A DNA stretch of 64,000 nucleotides from Paenibacillus hamazuiensis. Lineage in GTDB: Bacteria > Bacillota > Bacilli > Paenibacillales > NBRC-103111. The notes beneath the pieces are model-generated. The model was not told the DNA's origin, ran no database searches, and was given only the letters and a program-made list of their open reading frames with translations. Positions 16,995-26,107 of the stretch are shown piece by piece. The DNA is taken from assembly GCF_023276405.1 (NCBI RefSeq), contig NZ_JALRMO010000001.1, forward strand, positions 6,197,001 to 6,261,000, given 5' to 3'. Positions within the stretch are counted from its first letter, which is position 1. The number at the start of each line of letters is the position of its first letter. A program made the translations under genes and the position numbers.

Positions 16995-18311
16995 CTACTG
17001 CTGCGGAACGCTGGTCTTCCACGTATTGCCGCCATCAGCCGTATACATAAGGTAGTCACCTTTAGACGGATCGAAGACGCGCACCCAGCCGGCCTGCTCG
17101 GAGAAAAACTGCAGCTGCTCGAAGCTCCACTCCTTGCCTTCCTCAATTTTGCGTTCGAAATTCTTCCCACCGTCCCGGGTCACGGCGAGACCGCCGCCGA
17201 CCGGCCCTGCTCCCGCGCTTAGCGGCACAAATCCGGTCGTCTCCGAGACGAACTGCAGCCCCCGGGTATACGGCCTGCCGCCCCGCATCTCGGAAATTTT
17301 CGACCAATGCGTCCCGCCGTCCGTCGTTCCGTACAAGCTGGACTGCAGCGTCTCCATGCTCAAAATCATCATCCAGCCCTTGCTCGGGTTAATAAACGAA
17401 ATGCCCACCGTCTGCAGCCCCGTCGAATTGTCCGGCGACCACTGCAGCTTCCAGTGCTGCCCGCCGTCCGCCGTGTTCACGACGGCAACCGCGCACTGCT
17501 CTCCCGTCGATTCGTTCGGCTTGCAGCCTTTTCCGACGCGTCCCATGACCCAGCCGTTCTTACCGTCCGTCAAAAACACAGCCTGTTCCGCGAGGAACGG
17601 CCCGATCTGAAAATCGACCAAGCTCCAATGCTGACCTCCATCTACGGTGCGCAGCATCCGATTCCCGGCGATCGCGTACACTTGCCGCTCATTCACCACA
17701 AACACTTTATCTTTGCTGTAAAAGTCAACGTCCTGTACCTTTTGCGTCCATTGCGTGCTCCACGTTTTTCCTCCGTCCGCGGAATGGGAGATCTGCAAAC
17801 CGGTGCATAAGCGGCTTCCCTGCTGCTCCCGGCAGTCCGTTTTTCCGACCGCCCAGCCCTGGGTCTCGCCTGCGAAGCCGATTCCCCTTACGAACACGCC
17901 CTGCAAAGCGGATTTGTTCCATGAGGCGCCCTTATCCGACGTTTTCCAAATCGTCGAGCCCATCTTCGTTTCTCCAACCGTCCAGCCCAAACGTTCGTTG
18001 GTAAAATACATATCGGCCAGCTTCCGCGGCTCTGTCGCCGGAGCCGGCTCGCTGCCCGTACCGGCGGACGGCGCAGCAGGCCGATCTCCCGGCTTTGCGG
18101 CTTCGGCATTGCCGCTTGCGTCCGGCGCTGCCGGTTTATTGCCGTTGTCCGGCTGGTCCGCACCTGCAGCTGGCGGCGAAACGGCCGCCCCTCCGGGCGC
18201 GGTGCTGCCCGCCGGATGGGAAGAGGCCGAGGCCTGACAGCCCGTCAGCAGCAAAAAAGCAGCCAGCAGCAGATGTCCTCCTTTTTTATATAGAGAAAAA
18301 GTTGTGTGCAT
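16995..18311 (-). CDS. Ycf48/BNR-repeat beta-propeller lipoprotein
   Basis: A 438-residue exported lipoprotein. Signal peptide with lipobox LLTGC near residue 25, a long Ala/Pro/Gly/Asp-rich linker (about 26-95), then repeated blades with the BNR/Ycf48 pattern (TSDKGASWNKS, SADGGKTWSTQW, TVDGGQHWSLVD, TADGGQHWKLQW, TTDGGTHWSKI, TRDGGKNFERK, TADGGNTWKTS), seven in all, consistent with a seven-bladed propeller. Single gene between the IS and a repeat block. Function unknown; probably a surface or binding protein. Confidence 0.85.
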   Translation of the reverse strand: MHTTFSLYKKGGHLLLAAFLLLTGCQASASSHPAGSTAPGGAAVSPPAAGADQPDNGNKPAAPDASGNAEAAKPGDRPAAPSAGTGSEPAPATEPRKLADMYFTNERLGWTVGETKMGSTIWKTSDKGASWNKSALQGVFVRGIGFAGETQGWAVGKTDCREQQGSRLCTGLQISHSADGGKTWSTQWTQKVQDVDFYSKDKVFVVNERQVYAIAGNRMLRTVDGGQHWSLVDFQIGPFLAEQAVFLTDGKNGWVMGRVGKGCKPNESTGEQCAVAVVNTADGGQHWKLQWSPDNSTGLQTVGISFINPSKGWMMILSMETLQSSLYGTTDGGTHWSKISEMRGGRPYTRGLQFVSETTGFVPLSAGAGPVGGGLAVTRDGGKNFERKIEEGKEWSFEQLQFFSEQAGWVRVFDPSKGDYLMYTADGGNTWKTSVPQQ

Positions 18312-18529
18312 GGATGTTTGACTCCTTTCCTGATGTTATGCCTTACAGACGTTCCGAGATCGTAAAATGTTCCTTGCCAGCCGCCGTTTTATTATGTTTC
18401 ATAACGTACGGAGCTATGTAAAAAAACGGAAGCCCTTTTCAGCGATGCGTTCTTCTGCGTTGTCGATTAAACCACTCTGACGAGCAGTTTCGGTTGAAGA
18501 TAATTTGAACTTGGATGCGATAAAAATTC

Positions 18530-18715
18530 TAACGGTTGCCATAGCGATTATTACAAGGAAATTGCCGATTTTAAAATTGTAACGGTTCTGGACGAGGTTA
18601 TTTGGGCAAAAGGAAGGCCTCCTATCGGATAATCCTTCAAATAAGCTCGCTGGTAACCGTCAGAATTTGAAAATGAGCATTTTAAGCCAAATAAGCTCTG
18701 TCACAACCGTTACAG
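18530..18715. repeat. Intergenic palindromic repeat element B (four ~50-bp units)
   Basis: The gap 18312-18913 has no gene. Two direct units start TAACGGTT at 18530 and 18580, and two inverted units carry GGTAACCGT (18652-18660) and ACAACCGTTAC (18703-18713). On their own strands the four read TRACGGTT-n8-RGCTTATTTG. Spacing inside each pair is 50 bp, as in element A. Confidence 0.7.
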
Positions 18716-18913
18716 GTTATGAACAGCGTTCGAGCCATGACATACCCCAAGTCTCCGTGGACAGCCAACAATTTCAACATTTCCGCTGATAACATGCAAA
18801 ATCTTTAACGTAAATAAAAAGCCATCCGAATGGACGACCCTTTGATGCGGATATTGGTTTTCAGCATTGATATCCTCTTTCGTAACGCTACCTTAGTCAA
18901 CAGCACGTCGCCG

Positions 18914-19432
18914 CTACACCCCTTGATTGCTCAGACGGATCACGTCCGCCACACGAACCGTTTGCTTCGTATGCTCGTGGTACAGCGTATCCTCTTGAAC
19001 GCGGTCGATAAACAGCACGCCGTCCAGGTGATCCATCTCATGCTGGATGCACCGGGCCAAATATCCCTCCGCTTCCAGCTCGCGCTTCTCTCCGCTGCGG
19101 GTCAGCGTGCTGATCTTGACATGCATGGCGCGCCTCACGTTGCCGATAAAATTCGGGAAAGACAGGCAGCCTTCAGGGCCGGCTTGCTCCCCGCTCATCT
19201 CCAGCATTTCCGGGTTAATCAGTTCGATCAGCCCGGTTCCGCAATCCATAACGACGACTCTTCGCAAAATGCCGATTTGCGGAGCGGCCAAGCCCGCGCG
19301 CCCTTCCTTCGCGTACAGCGTATCCGTCAGGTCGTCCAGCAGCTTGATGACTCTTTCCCCTACCTCGGCAACCGGCTTCGCCTTTTTCCTTAATATTGGG
19401 TCCCCGAACGGAACGATCGATTTAACCGTCAT
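18914..19432 (-). CDS. def: Peptide deformylase
   Basis: A 172-residue metalloenzyme that removes the formyl group from nascent N-terminal methionine. All three family motifs are present: GLAAPQIG (about 48-55), EGCLSFP (about 92-98) and QHEMDHLDG (about 133-141), giving the Cys and two His metal ligands. The compact C-terminus and LSFP motif suggest the type 1/3 rather than the long Gram-positive type 2 enzyme, so a second copy elsewhere is likely. A small XRE regulator gene lies 16 bp upstream in the same direction and may be co-transcribed. Confidence 0.95.
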   Translation of the reverse strand: MTVKSIVPFGDPILRKKAKPVAEVGERVIKLLDDLTDTLYAKEGRAGLAAPQIGILRRVVVMDCGTGLIELINPEMLEMSGEQAGPEGCLSFPNFIGNVRRAMHVKISTLTRSGEKRELEAEGYLARCIQHEMDHLDGVLFIDRVQEDTLYHEHTKQTVRVADVIRLSNQGV

Positions 19433-19448
19433 GTCCAGCCCTCCTCTT

Positions 19449-19685
19449 CTATGCTCCCTTGCCGGACGGCGTAAACGCCCACAAATCGTTAGGCGTGCAT
19501 TCCAGCGCTATGCATAAGGCGTCCAGCGTTTCCGCTTTCATCTGCTTCGGCTGTCCCGTCATCAAAGCGTGAATCGAAGGCGCGGACAGCCGGTAGCCCG
19601 CCTTCTCCTTAAGCAGCCGGGCGAGTGCGGCTCCCGTCCAAATTCCTCTCTCGGCCATTATTTTTCGCAGCATCCAAACTAACAT
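19449..19685 (-). CDS. Small XRE-family HTH regulator
   Basis: About 78 residues forming one Cro/C1-like HTH: LRKIMAERGIWTGAALARLL, then YRLSAPSIHALMTGQPKQM and LDALCIALECTPNDLW. ATG at 19685 has GAGAGG four bases upstream; a GTG at 19697 is possible. Transcribed ahead of def. Its likely operator is the palindrome at 19731-19745. Confidence 0.8.
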   Translation of the reverse strand: MLVWMLRKIMAERGIWTGAALARLLKEKAGYRLSAPSIHALMTGQPKQMKAETLDALCIALECTPNDLWAFTPSGKGA

Positions 19686-19730
19686 GGAACCTCTCACTCC
19701 CCAACATAAATTAGCTGATAACTAAAATAT

Positions 19731-19745
19731 TTAGGCAATACCTAA
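19731..19745. promoter_or_regulatory. Candidate operator upstream of the XRE gene
   Basis: TTAGG-CAATA-CCTAA, a 5-bp-arm palindrome in an AT-rich gap between divergent genes. Short, so tentative. Confidence 0.3.
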
Positions 19746-19936
19746 TATATTCTAAAATCAGGTAAATTTCAACCGCCTTAACGATTTACCACCTAAAACA
19801 TGTTTATTTCAACCAAAATCATATCCATTTGGGACATTATGGTGCGCTGCCGCCAATGATACAGTAATATATGCGCAAACTGACCGCAAAAAGGCGAAAT
19901 ACCGCCAAGCATCTGCAAATAAAGGAGACGTGATTT

Positions 19937-20893
19937 ATGGCAAGCAAATGGGAAGCGGCGGAACATGTTCCGTTTCAGTTCGCGACCGCCCGGCAGAAGC
20001 GCGCTTTTATCCGCAAGCATGCGCTGCTTTACATCATTTCGATACCCGGCGTGCTGTTTTTTCTTGTGTTCAAGTATATTCCGCTTGCCGGATCGGTGAT
20101 CGCTTTTCAGAACTACAATATTTTTCGCGGGATTTCCGGATCGCCGTGGGTCGGGCTGGAGCATTTTCAGAGGATGTTCGCCTACACCGAATTTATCGGC
20201 ATTCTGAAAAATACGCTGCTGATCGGACTGTACGATCTCCTCTTTGCCTTTCCGGTACCGATCCTGCTCGCGCTGCTGCTCAATGAACTGCGTGTCGCCA
20301 TATTCAAGCGAATCATCCAAACCGTCATTTACATGCCCCATTTCTTGTCGTGGGTTATCGTCGGCGGCATTATCGTAGGTTTGCTGTCCCCGACCTCGGG
20401 CTTCGTGAATCACATGCTGAAGATGTTCGGCATCGAACCGATTTATTTCCTCGGCGAAAAAAGCTACATCCGCAGCATTCTCGTGGGCGCCGGCGTTTGG
20501 CGCGACAGCGGCTGGGGGACGATCATTTACTTGGCCGCGATTGCAGGGATTAACCCGGATCTGTACGAGGCCGCGCAAATCGACGGAGCCAGCCGGCTGC
20601 GGCAGACGTTTTCGATCACCGTGCCGCTCATTTTGCCGACGATCACGATTTTGTTCCTGCTCCATATCGGCAATTTCCTCGACTTCGGCTTCGAGCGGGT
20701 GTACGTGTTCCTGAACCCGCTGAACAGCGAAAACGGCGAAATTATCGACACCTACGTCTACCGGGCCGGACTCGTCGACCGTCAATACAGCTATACGACG
20801 GCGGTCGGTTTGTTCAAATCGCTCGTCGGTCTCGCGTTAATCATGATCGGCAACGCCTTAAGCCGGAGAACGACAGGAGAAAGCCTTTACTGA
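19937..20893 (+). CDS. ABC sugar permease, LplB type
   Basis: A 318-residue membrane component of a CUT1-type importer, with six predicted helices and the inner-membrane EAA loop YEAAQIDGASRLRQTFSITVPLI (here about 212-234). RBS AAAGGAG precedes the ATG. First gene of a three-gene operon with a second permease (34 bp downstream) and a lipoprotein. No ATPase gene is present, as is usual where a general MsmX-type ATPase serves several importers. Likely substrate: oligosaccharides, possibly from polyuronides or rhamnogalacturonan. Confidence 0.92.
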   Translation: MASKWEAAEHVPFQFATARQKRAFIRKHALLYIISIPGVLFFLVFKYIPLAGSVIAFQNYNIFRGISGSPWVGLEHFQRMFAYTEFIGILKNTLLIGLYDLLFAFPVPILLALLLNELRVAIFKRIIQTVIYMPHFLSWVIVGGIIVGLLSPTSGFVNHMLKMFGIEPIYFLGEKSYIRSILVGAGVWRDSGWGTIIYLAAIAGINPDLYEAAQIDGASRLRQTFSITVPLILPTITILFLLHIGNFLDFGFERVYVFLNPLNSENGEIIDTYVYRAGLVDRQYSYTTAVGLFKSLVGLALIMIGNALSRRTTGESLY

Positions 20894-20927
20894 ACTTACA
20901 TCAAGCCGAGATGGGAGGCGCTACGCC

Positions 20928-21797
20928 ATGATTTTCACCAAAGCCGAGCGGACGGGCCATGCGCTGATCGCGGCCGCCATGTGCGCGATCGGGCTCAGCA
21001 TGGTGCTGCCGATCGTGCATGTCATTGCCCAATCGTTCAGCAGCAGCGTCGCTATCAACACGGGACAAGTTACCTTCTGGCCGGTCGGCTGGACGACGGG
21101 AAATTACGGATTCATCCTGAGGGACCCTTCGATTTGGCTCGCCTTTCGCAACAGCCTCATCGTGACCGTACCGGGCACCTTGATCAACCTGGCCGCGACC
21201 GCTTCACTCGCCTATCCGCTGTCCCGCCGGGAATACCTCGGGCGCAAGCTGATCCTGCTGCTCATCCTGATCACCCTGATCTTCCACGCGCCGCTTATTC
21301 CGAACTACCTGCTGATCAAGGAGCTCGGGCTGCTTAACACGCTGTGGGCGCTTATGCTTCCGTCGGCGATCAGCGCGTTCAACCTGTTCGTGATGCGCTC
21401 TTTTTTTATGAATTTGCCCGCCGAGCTGATGGACTCGGGCAAAATGGACGGCTGCGGCGAGCTTAGGCTGCTCTGGCACATCGTGCTGCCGCTCTCCCGC
21501 CCCGCGATGGCGACGATGGGCATCATCTACGCGGTAGCGAACTGGAACACGTACTCAGCGGCCGTCTACTACATCAACAAGCGGACGCTCGTGCCTTTGC
21601 AGGTGCGGCTTCGCGAAATCGTCTTCGCCGATATGTTCGGCTCCTCCGACCCGAATGGCGACCTGCTCACCCAGCTGTCTCCGGAGGGAGTCAAAATGGC
21701 CGTCATCGTGGTGGCGACCGTGCCGATCATGCTGGTGTATCCGTTTCTGCAAAAGCATTTCATCCAAGGCATGCTGGTAGGCTCCATAAAATCTTAA
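20928..21797 (+). CDS. ABC sugar permease, YtcP type
   Basis: A 289-residue carbohydrate ABC permease, six helices, EAA loop MDSGKMDGCGELRLLWHIVLPL (about 165-186). Partner of the preceding permease, and followed 72 bp later by the binding lipoprotein. RBS GGGAGG before the ATG. Confidence 0.92.
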   Translation: MIFTKAERTGHALIAAAMCAIGLSMVLPIVHVIAQSFSSSVAINTGQVTFWPVGWTTGNYGFILRDPSIWLAFRNSLIVTVPGTLINLAATASLAYPLSRREYLGRKLILLLILITLIFHAPLIPNYLLIKELGLLNTLWALMLPSAISAFNLFVMRSFFMNLPAELMDSGKMDGCGELRLLWHIVLPLSRPAMATMGIIYAVANWNTYSAAVYYINKRTLVPLQVRLREIVFADMFGSSDPNGDLLTQLSPEGVKMAVIVVATVPIMLVYPFLQKHFIQGMLVGSIKS

Positions 21798-21869
21798 GGA
21801 GCCTCCGTTCATCCGCAAAATTTGCTTCGCGTCATTTCCTAATAAAATGCAAAGGGGTTCGATGAAAAG

Positions 21870-23441
21870 ATGACCATGAAGAAAAAGACAATGTGGCTGG
21901 TAGCCGCCGCGCTCACCGCAGGTTCAGCGCTGACGGGCTGCTCCGGCTCCGGCCAACCCGCCTCCCCTTCCGCCGGTACGAATACGCCGGCCCAAAAGAC
22001 GAAATTTTCCATCTCGTATCCGACCACCGTCAGCACCGGCTACCACACCCGCATCCCCGATCTGAGCAAAGATAAATGGGTGCTGAAGCTTGGCGAACTG
22101 ACCAATACGGAACTGGACGTCCGCGTCACCGAGGATGCGAAGATGAACCTGATGTTCGCGGGAGGCGACATCCCCGATGTGGTCGGCGTTATCGGCACCG
22201 CCACGACCAAATCGCTGTCCGGCTCCGTTGAGAGCGGTGTCTTCATGCCGCTCGACGACCTTCTCAAGCAATACGCCCCGAACCTGATGAAGCAGGTGCC
22301 GAAAGCGGCCTGGGATGCGGTGTCTTACAAGGGCAAAATTTACGGCATCCCGGAATATTTGAGCAACCCTTCCCGCCGGGCTACTTTTATTCGAACCGAC
22401 CAACTCGAAAAAACCGGCCTTCCGGCGCCGAAGACAGTCGACGAATTTCTGAACGTGCTGCGGGCGATGAAGAAAAACGGCGTCGAGAACCCGTACCAGA
22501 TGAGGGAAAACTTCAAATATGCCGACGTCATCTTCGGCGCCTTCGACGTGCTCCCTTACAAGGACCAGTTCGAGGTGCAAAACGGCCAGGTCGTGCCGAA
22601 ATTTTTTGACGTGGAAAATACGCAAAAGGCCTTGCAGGTCTACAAAACGATGTACGACGAAGGGCTCATCCCGAAAGATTTCGCAACGATCAGCTCGACC
22701 GATTACACGAAAAACATCAACGGCGGCAAAGCCGGCATCTGGTCGGCCAATGCAACGGGGCTTCCGGGCTACCGCACGGGCAATACACAGGTGACTCCGT
22801 CCGCCAAAGTGGACATCATTCCGTCCCCGAAAGGGCCGGACGGCAAAGCCGGTTATTTCTACTATACGCCGGTCGTCCGCTCGTTCTACATCAATGCGAA
22901 AACGAAGCCGGAAACGGCCGCGGGCATACTGAAGTTTTTCGATTGGATGACGACCGAGCAGGCGGAGAAGTTTTTCTCACTCGGCATCGAAGGCGAAACA
23001 TATACGATGGAGAACGGCAAAATCAATTACAAGTTTCCGAAAACGCAGGAGGACAACGAGGAGGAAGGCTTCCGCAGCGGTACGCTTTGGGCGACGCACG
23101 ACGCCACCTACAACAAGCTGAGGCTGCAGCTCGACGACACCGGCAGAGATACGCTGAAGGCGTTCGATACCGTGCTCGCCAAGGAAGGGTTGTCCGGCAT
23201 CGGCTTCTACCCCGACCTCAGCTCGTTCGTCAAGTTTCCCGATCTCGCCGCCCAGCAGGACGTCGGACCGAAGCTGATCATCGATCACATGATCAAAATG
23301 GTGTACGGCAAGGAGCCGATCTCCGACTGGCCCAAGGTGATTGAAGAATACAAATCCAAAGGCGGCAATGAGATCATCAAAGAGGCGACGGACCGTTACA
23401 ACAAAAAAGACGGCGTCATCGAACTGACCGTCGGCAAATAA
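21870..23441 (+). CDS. LplA-type extracellular solute-binding lipoprotein
   Basis: A 523-residue binding lipoprotein with signal peptide and lipobox LTGC (about residue 20-23). Same group as the protein at 10812, with long matching blocks, for example PLDDLLKQYAPNLM, NPYQMRENFKYAD and MVYGKEPISDWP. It closes the permease operon and is the natural binding partner of the two permeases. Terminated by a strong hairpin. The RBS AAAGGGG is 12 bases before the chosen ATG, slightly long. Confidence 0.92.
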   Translation: MTMKKKTMWLVAAALTAGSALTGCSGSGQPASPSAGTNTPAQKTKFSISYPTTVSTGYHTRIPDLSKDKWVLKLGELTNTELDVRVTEDAKMNLMFAGGDIPDVVGVIGTATTKSLSGSVESGVFMPLDDLLKQYAPNLMKQVPKAAWDAVSYKGKIYGIPEYLSNPSRRATFIRTDQLEKTGLPAPKTVDEFLNVLRAMKKNGVENPYQMRENFKYADVIFGAFDVLPYKDQFEVQNGQVVPKFFDVENTQKALQVYKTMYDEGLIPKDFATISSTDYTKNINGGKAGIWSANATGLPGYRTGNTQVTPSAKVDIIPSPKGPDGKAGYFYYTPVVRSFYINAKTKPETAAGILKFFDWMTTEQAEKFFSLGIEGETYTMENGKINYKFPKTQEDNEEEGFRSGTLWATHDATYNKLRLQLDDTGRDTLKAFDTVLAKEGLSGIGFYPDLSSFVKFPDLAAQQDVGPKLIIDHMIKMVYGKEPISDWPKVIEEYKSKGGNEIIKEATDRYNKKDGVIELTVGK

Positions 23442-23451
23442 CGCGAAGCAT

Positions 23452-23488
23452 ACAGCCCGGGCGGAGTCCATCCGTCCGGGCTGTTTTT
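23452..23488 (+). terminator. Terminator of the ABC importer operon
   Basis: Stem ACAGCCCGGGCGGA / TCCGTCCGGGCTGT with TTTTTC following. Confidence 0.9.
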
Positions 23489-23536
23489 CAAAAAAAAAGG
23501 TATGTCGACCTGAAGAAATTGCAATGCCGGCGCAAA

Positions 23537-23551
23537 CAAAAGCGCTTACAA
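23537..23551 (-). promoter_or_regulatory. cre-like site before the AraC gene
   Basis: Minus strand TTGTAAGCGCTTTTG, 13 of 15 matches to the CcpA consensus with the core AAGCGCTT intact, 44 bp before the AraC start codon. Confidence 0.4.
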
Positions 23552-23594
23552 TGAAGCCATGTTGCGAAAACGAATTCAAACGGGGTGGGAGAAC

Positions 23595-24434
23595 ATGACG
23601 GATACTTCCGAACGTATCATCGACAGTTATATCTCCGACTTGCAGGTGCAAATTCTTAATGCGGGGTACACGAAATGCAAACGCAGCTGGGGCTGCAAAA
23701 ACATAACCCCGAAGTACAACAAATTGTATTATATTTGCGGCGGGGAAGGGTGGATTCGAATCGGGGATACAACGTATGAACCGAAGCCCGGACAGCTTTT
23801 TTTCATCCCCGCCGGAACGCAGCATTCCTTCTCGGCGGTTAGCGACAATACGTTCACCAAATATTGGTGCCACTTTACGTCCAATGTCGTATTTGAGCCG
23901 CTCTTTAAGTATTACCGGTTGCCCTATTTCATTGGCGCAGCCGGCGAAAACGAGGTCGAACGGGCGTTTGCGAAGCTGACCGGCGGTTTATGCGAAGACG
24001 CGCCTTCAGTGACGCTGCGGGTGAAGGCGGCGATTTTCGAAATCGTTTCCTATTACATCAACCGAAGCGTCTCCCCCGAAATGAAAAAAGCCGCGCCGCC
24101 CTCGATCCGCAAGCTGAACGCGCTCATTCAATACATCGACAGCCGCCTCAACGAAGATATCAAAATCGAAGATTTGGCCGAGGTTATCCATTATCACCAT
24201 AACTATGTCATCAAATATTTCAAGTCGCTGCTCGGCATGACTCCGATGCAGTTCATTTACAACCGCAGGCTGGAAAAAGCGAAAAACCTGCTTACGCATA
24301 CCGACATTGCGCTCAGCGAGGTTGCCGTCACGACCGGCTTCAGCGATCTGTGCCATTTCTCCAAATCGTTCAAAAAGCATCTCGGCGTCACGCCGAAGCA
24401 GTTCCGGGACCGCCGCGCGAAGCAGCCTTCCTGA
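23595..24434 (+). CDS. AraC-family regulator with cupin sensor
   Basis: A 279-residue regulator. N-terminal AraC-type cupin (LYYICGGEGWIRIGDTTYEP, then FFIPAGTQHSF, about 35-85) for sugar sensing and C-terminal double HTH (KIEDLAEVIHYHHNYVIKYF; SEVAVTTGFSDLCHFSKSFKK). Start chosen at ATG 23595, preceded by GGTGGGAG; an in-frame ATG at 23559 adds twelve residues. Lies directly after the importer operon and likely regulates it together with the YesN/YesM pair. Confidence 0.9.
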   Translation: MTDTSERIIDSYISDLQVQILNAGYTKCKRSWGCKNITPKYNKLYYICGGEGWIRIGDTTYEPKPGQLFFIPAGTQHSFSAVSDNTFTKYWCHFTSNVVFEPLFKYYRLPYFIGAAGENEVERAFAKLTGGLCEDAPSVTLRVKAAIFEIVSYYINRSVSPEMKKAAPPSIRKLNALIQYIDSRLNEDIKIEDLAEVIHYHHNYVIKYFKSLLGMTPMQFIYNRRLEKAKNLLTHTDIALSEVAVTTGFSDLCHFSKSFKKHLGVTPKQFRDRRAKQPS

Positions 24435-24450
24435 GCTTGGCCAAAGCCGC

Positions 24451-24660
24451 TCAGCCGCTTTGTCCGGTGACTTCCTTGATGCGCTTCAGCGAAATGCCGG
24501 TTTGGTTGCAAACCTCAATAACGCTCGCCCGCGGATGAGTCAGCAGAAACTGCTTGATTTTCCGCGAATCCTCCAAATAGAGCTGCATGCAATCGCGGCA
24601 GCGCTTCTCGTATCCGGTCAGCAGCAGCTTGCCGCAGCAAGCACAATTCGTTAAGTTCAT
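24451..24660 (-). CDS. Small zinc-ribbon/HTH protein, YvyF-like
   Basis: A 69-residue protein with CACCGK and CRDCM forming a four-cysteine zinc site, followed by a helix-turn-helix-like segment ASVIEVCNQTGISLKRIKEV. This order matches YvyF (TIGR03826), a small protein usually found by flagellar genes, but no flagellar gene is near, so the call is tentative. ATG at 24660 follows GGGTGG; a GTG three codons upstream also exists. Confidence 0.55.
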   Translation of the reverse strand: MNLTNCACCGKLLLTGYEKRCRDCMQLYLEDSRKIKQFLLTHPRASVIEVCNQTGISLKRIKEVTGQSG

Positions 24661-24822
24661 CGATTCCACCCGCCCGCATCTACATAATATTATTAAATCA
24701 ATTCGGCAGACGGGTTTCTTTTCCGGGGGTCATGTCCGGACCGATTGAAAAAGCCGATCTCTTGTGGCAAACTATCGGTACCGCCAAGAAGCGGCAGCTG
24801 TGGTCACCAGGAGGGAAAACTT

Positions 24823-25236
24823 ATGGATGAACTGCATAAGGAGCCGAGCATCGTGCTTTACGACGGCGTATGCGGTCTATGCAACGGCGTCGTCCGCTTC
24901 GTGATCCGCCGCGATACGCGAAAACGGTTCCGCTTCGCGGCCCTGCAATCGGACAGCGGCCGGTCGCTGCTGCGCCGGTTCGGCCTGCCTGCCGAAGCGC
25001 TGCACAGCTTCGTGCTGATCGAGGACGGCCGTGCCTACACCAAATCGACGGCCGCGCTTCGCCTGGTCCTGCGCCTTCCCGGCCTATGGCCGCTGCTGTA
25101 CGCCGGCGCCCTGGTGCCGCGTCCGCTGCGGGACGCGGCGTACGACGCGGTAGCGCGAAACCGCTACCGCTGGTTCGGCAAACACGAGGCATGCCTGATG
25201 CCGCGCCCCGAGTGGAAGGACCGGTTTATCGAGTAG
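24823..25236 (+). CDS. DCC-family thiol-disulfide oxidoreductase
   Basis: A 137-residue thioredoxin-like protein of the DCC (DUF393) family. The name motif appears as LYDGVCGLCNGVVRF with CxxC at about residues 16-19. A conserved FAALQSD follows near residue 36. RBS CAGGAGGG before the ATG. Monocistronic between convergent genes; substrate unknown. Confidence 0.88.
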   Translation: MDELHKEPSIVLYDGVCGLCNGVVRFVIRRDTRKRFRFAALQSDSGRSLLRRFGLPAEALHSFVLIEDGRAYTKSTAALRLVLRLPGLWPLLYAGALVPRPLRDAAYDAVARNRYRWFGKHEACLMPRPEWKDRFIE

Positions 25237-25251
25237 TCCGGCAGCCTAAGG

Positions 25252-25581
25252 TTACCAGCCGAACTGCACCAGCGTGTAAATAATGAATCCCAGCGACAGT
25301 ACAGCGGAAACGGCAGTGACGGCGATTATCGGCGCCTTCCGGCAGCGGTGGCGGACCAGGCGGTAAACAGACCAGACGACCATCGCCAGCGTCATGACCA
25401 TCATAAACCGGCGCACCCAAAGCAGTGCCGACATGTCCCCCATGCCGTGTGCGCCGCCGCCAAGCAGCATCAGCAGCCCCATGTGCAGCCAATGATGGGA
25501 TGAGGCGAGAAACGCCAGAACAAGGGAAGCGGCGGAAGCTGTCGTTTGAGTTTTTCCATTAATCACGTTATGTATTCCCAC
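25252..25581 (-). CDS. Small three-TM membrane protein
   Basis: A 109-residue protein with hydrophobic segments at about 17-40, 54-74 and 83-106, and a His/Gly/Met-rich stretch HHWLHMGLLMLLGGGAHGMGDM. The GTG start overlaps the 3' end of the marR gene by 14 bases, so the two are translationally coupled and the membrane protein may be the regulated output, perhaps an exporter accessory. No family recognised. Confidence 0.6.
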   Translation of the reverse strand: MGIHNVINGKTQTTASAASLVLAFLASSHHWLHMGLLMLLGGGAHGMGDMSALLWVRRFMMVMTLAMVVWSVYRLVRHRCRKAPIIAVTAVSAVLSLGFIIYTLVQFGW

Positions 25582-26020
25582 CCTTCTTCCTGGCGATACA
25601 GTCTGCGAACAGGCGGAAGCCGCCCAAAATCGTTATCCGCTCCTCCGCGGACATCCCCTCCAGCAGCGATTCGTAATAATGCGCGGACTGCTCCTTGACG
25701 CGCAAGATAGAACGCCGGCCTTTCTCCGTCAACGAAAGATAAACTTCCCTGCGGTTGCTTTCATTGATTTTCCGGGAGACGAAATCTTCGCGCACCAGCG
25801 CGTCAACGAGCCGGCTGACCGTGCTTCGTTCCAGAAACAGCGCCTGCGCCAGCTCGCTTAACGTCAGTCTTCGCTGCTCAAGCTCCTGCATAGCCAACAC
25901 CTGCGATACGGAAAGCGCATAACCGCAAGGTGTGACCGACGGCTCCAAGAGCCCGAACAAACGGATAAATCGCTGCACCTCGGCGCGCAGTTCATAAATA
26001 TCTGGCATCGAATCAGACAT
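25568..26020 (-). CDS. MarR-family transcriptional regulator
   Basis: A 150-residue winged-helix regulator: LTLSELAQALFLERSTVSRLVDALVREDFVSRK (about 53-85) followed by the wing NRREVYLSLTEKGR. ATG at 26020 has AGAGGAGG eight bases upstream; the open frame continues upstream without an RBS. It is first in a two-gene operon with a small membrane protein. The group IIC intron ends about 90 bp upstream, next to its promoter. Confidence 0.88.
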   Translation of the reverse strand: MSDSMPDIYELRAEVQRFIRLFGLLEPSVTPCGYALSVSQVLAMQELEQRRLTLSELAQALFLERSTVSRLVDALVREDFVSRKINESNRREVYLSLTEKGRRSILRVKEQSAHYYESLLEGMSAEERITILGGFRLFADCIARKKGGNT

Positions 26021-26107
26021 GGGAAAATCCTCCTCTTCTCCAACGATTGTATCACACAACAGTTTCGTTATACAACAATTAAACACGAAAGTATTTGCGG
26101 GGCCAAA

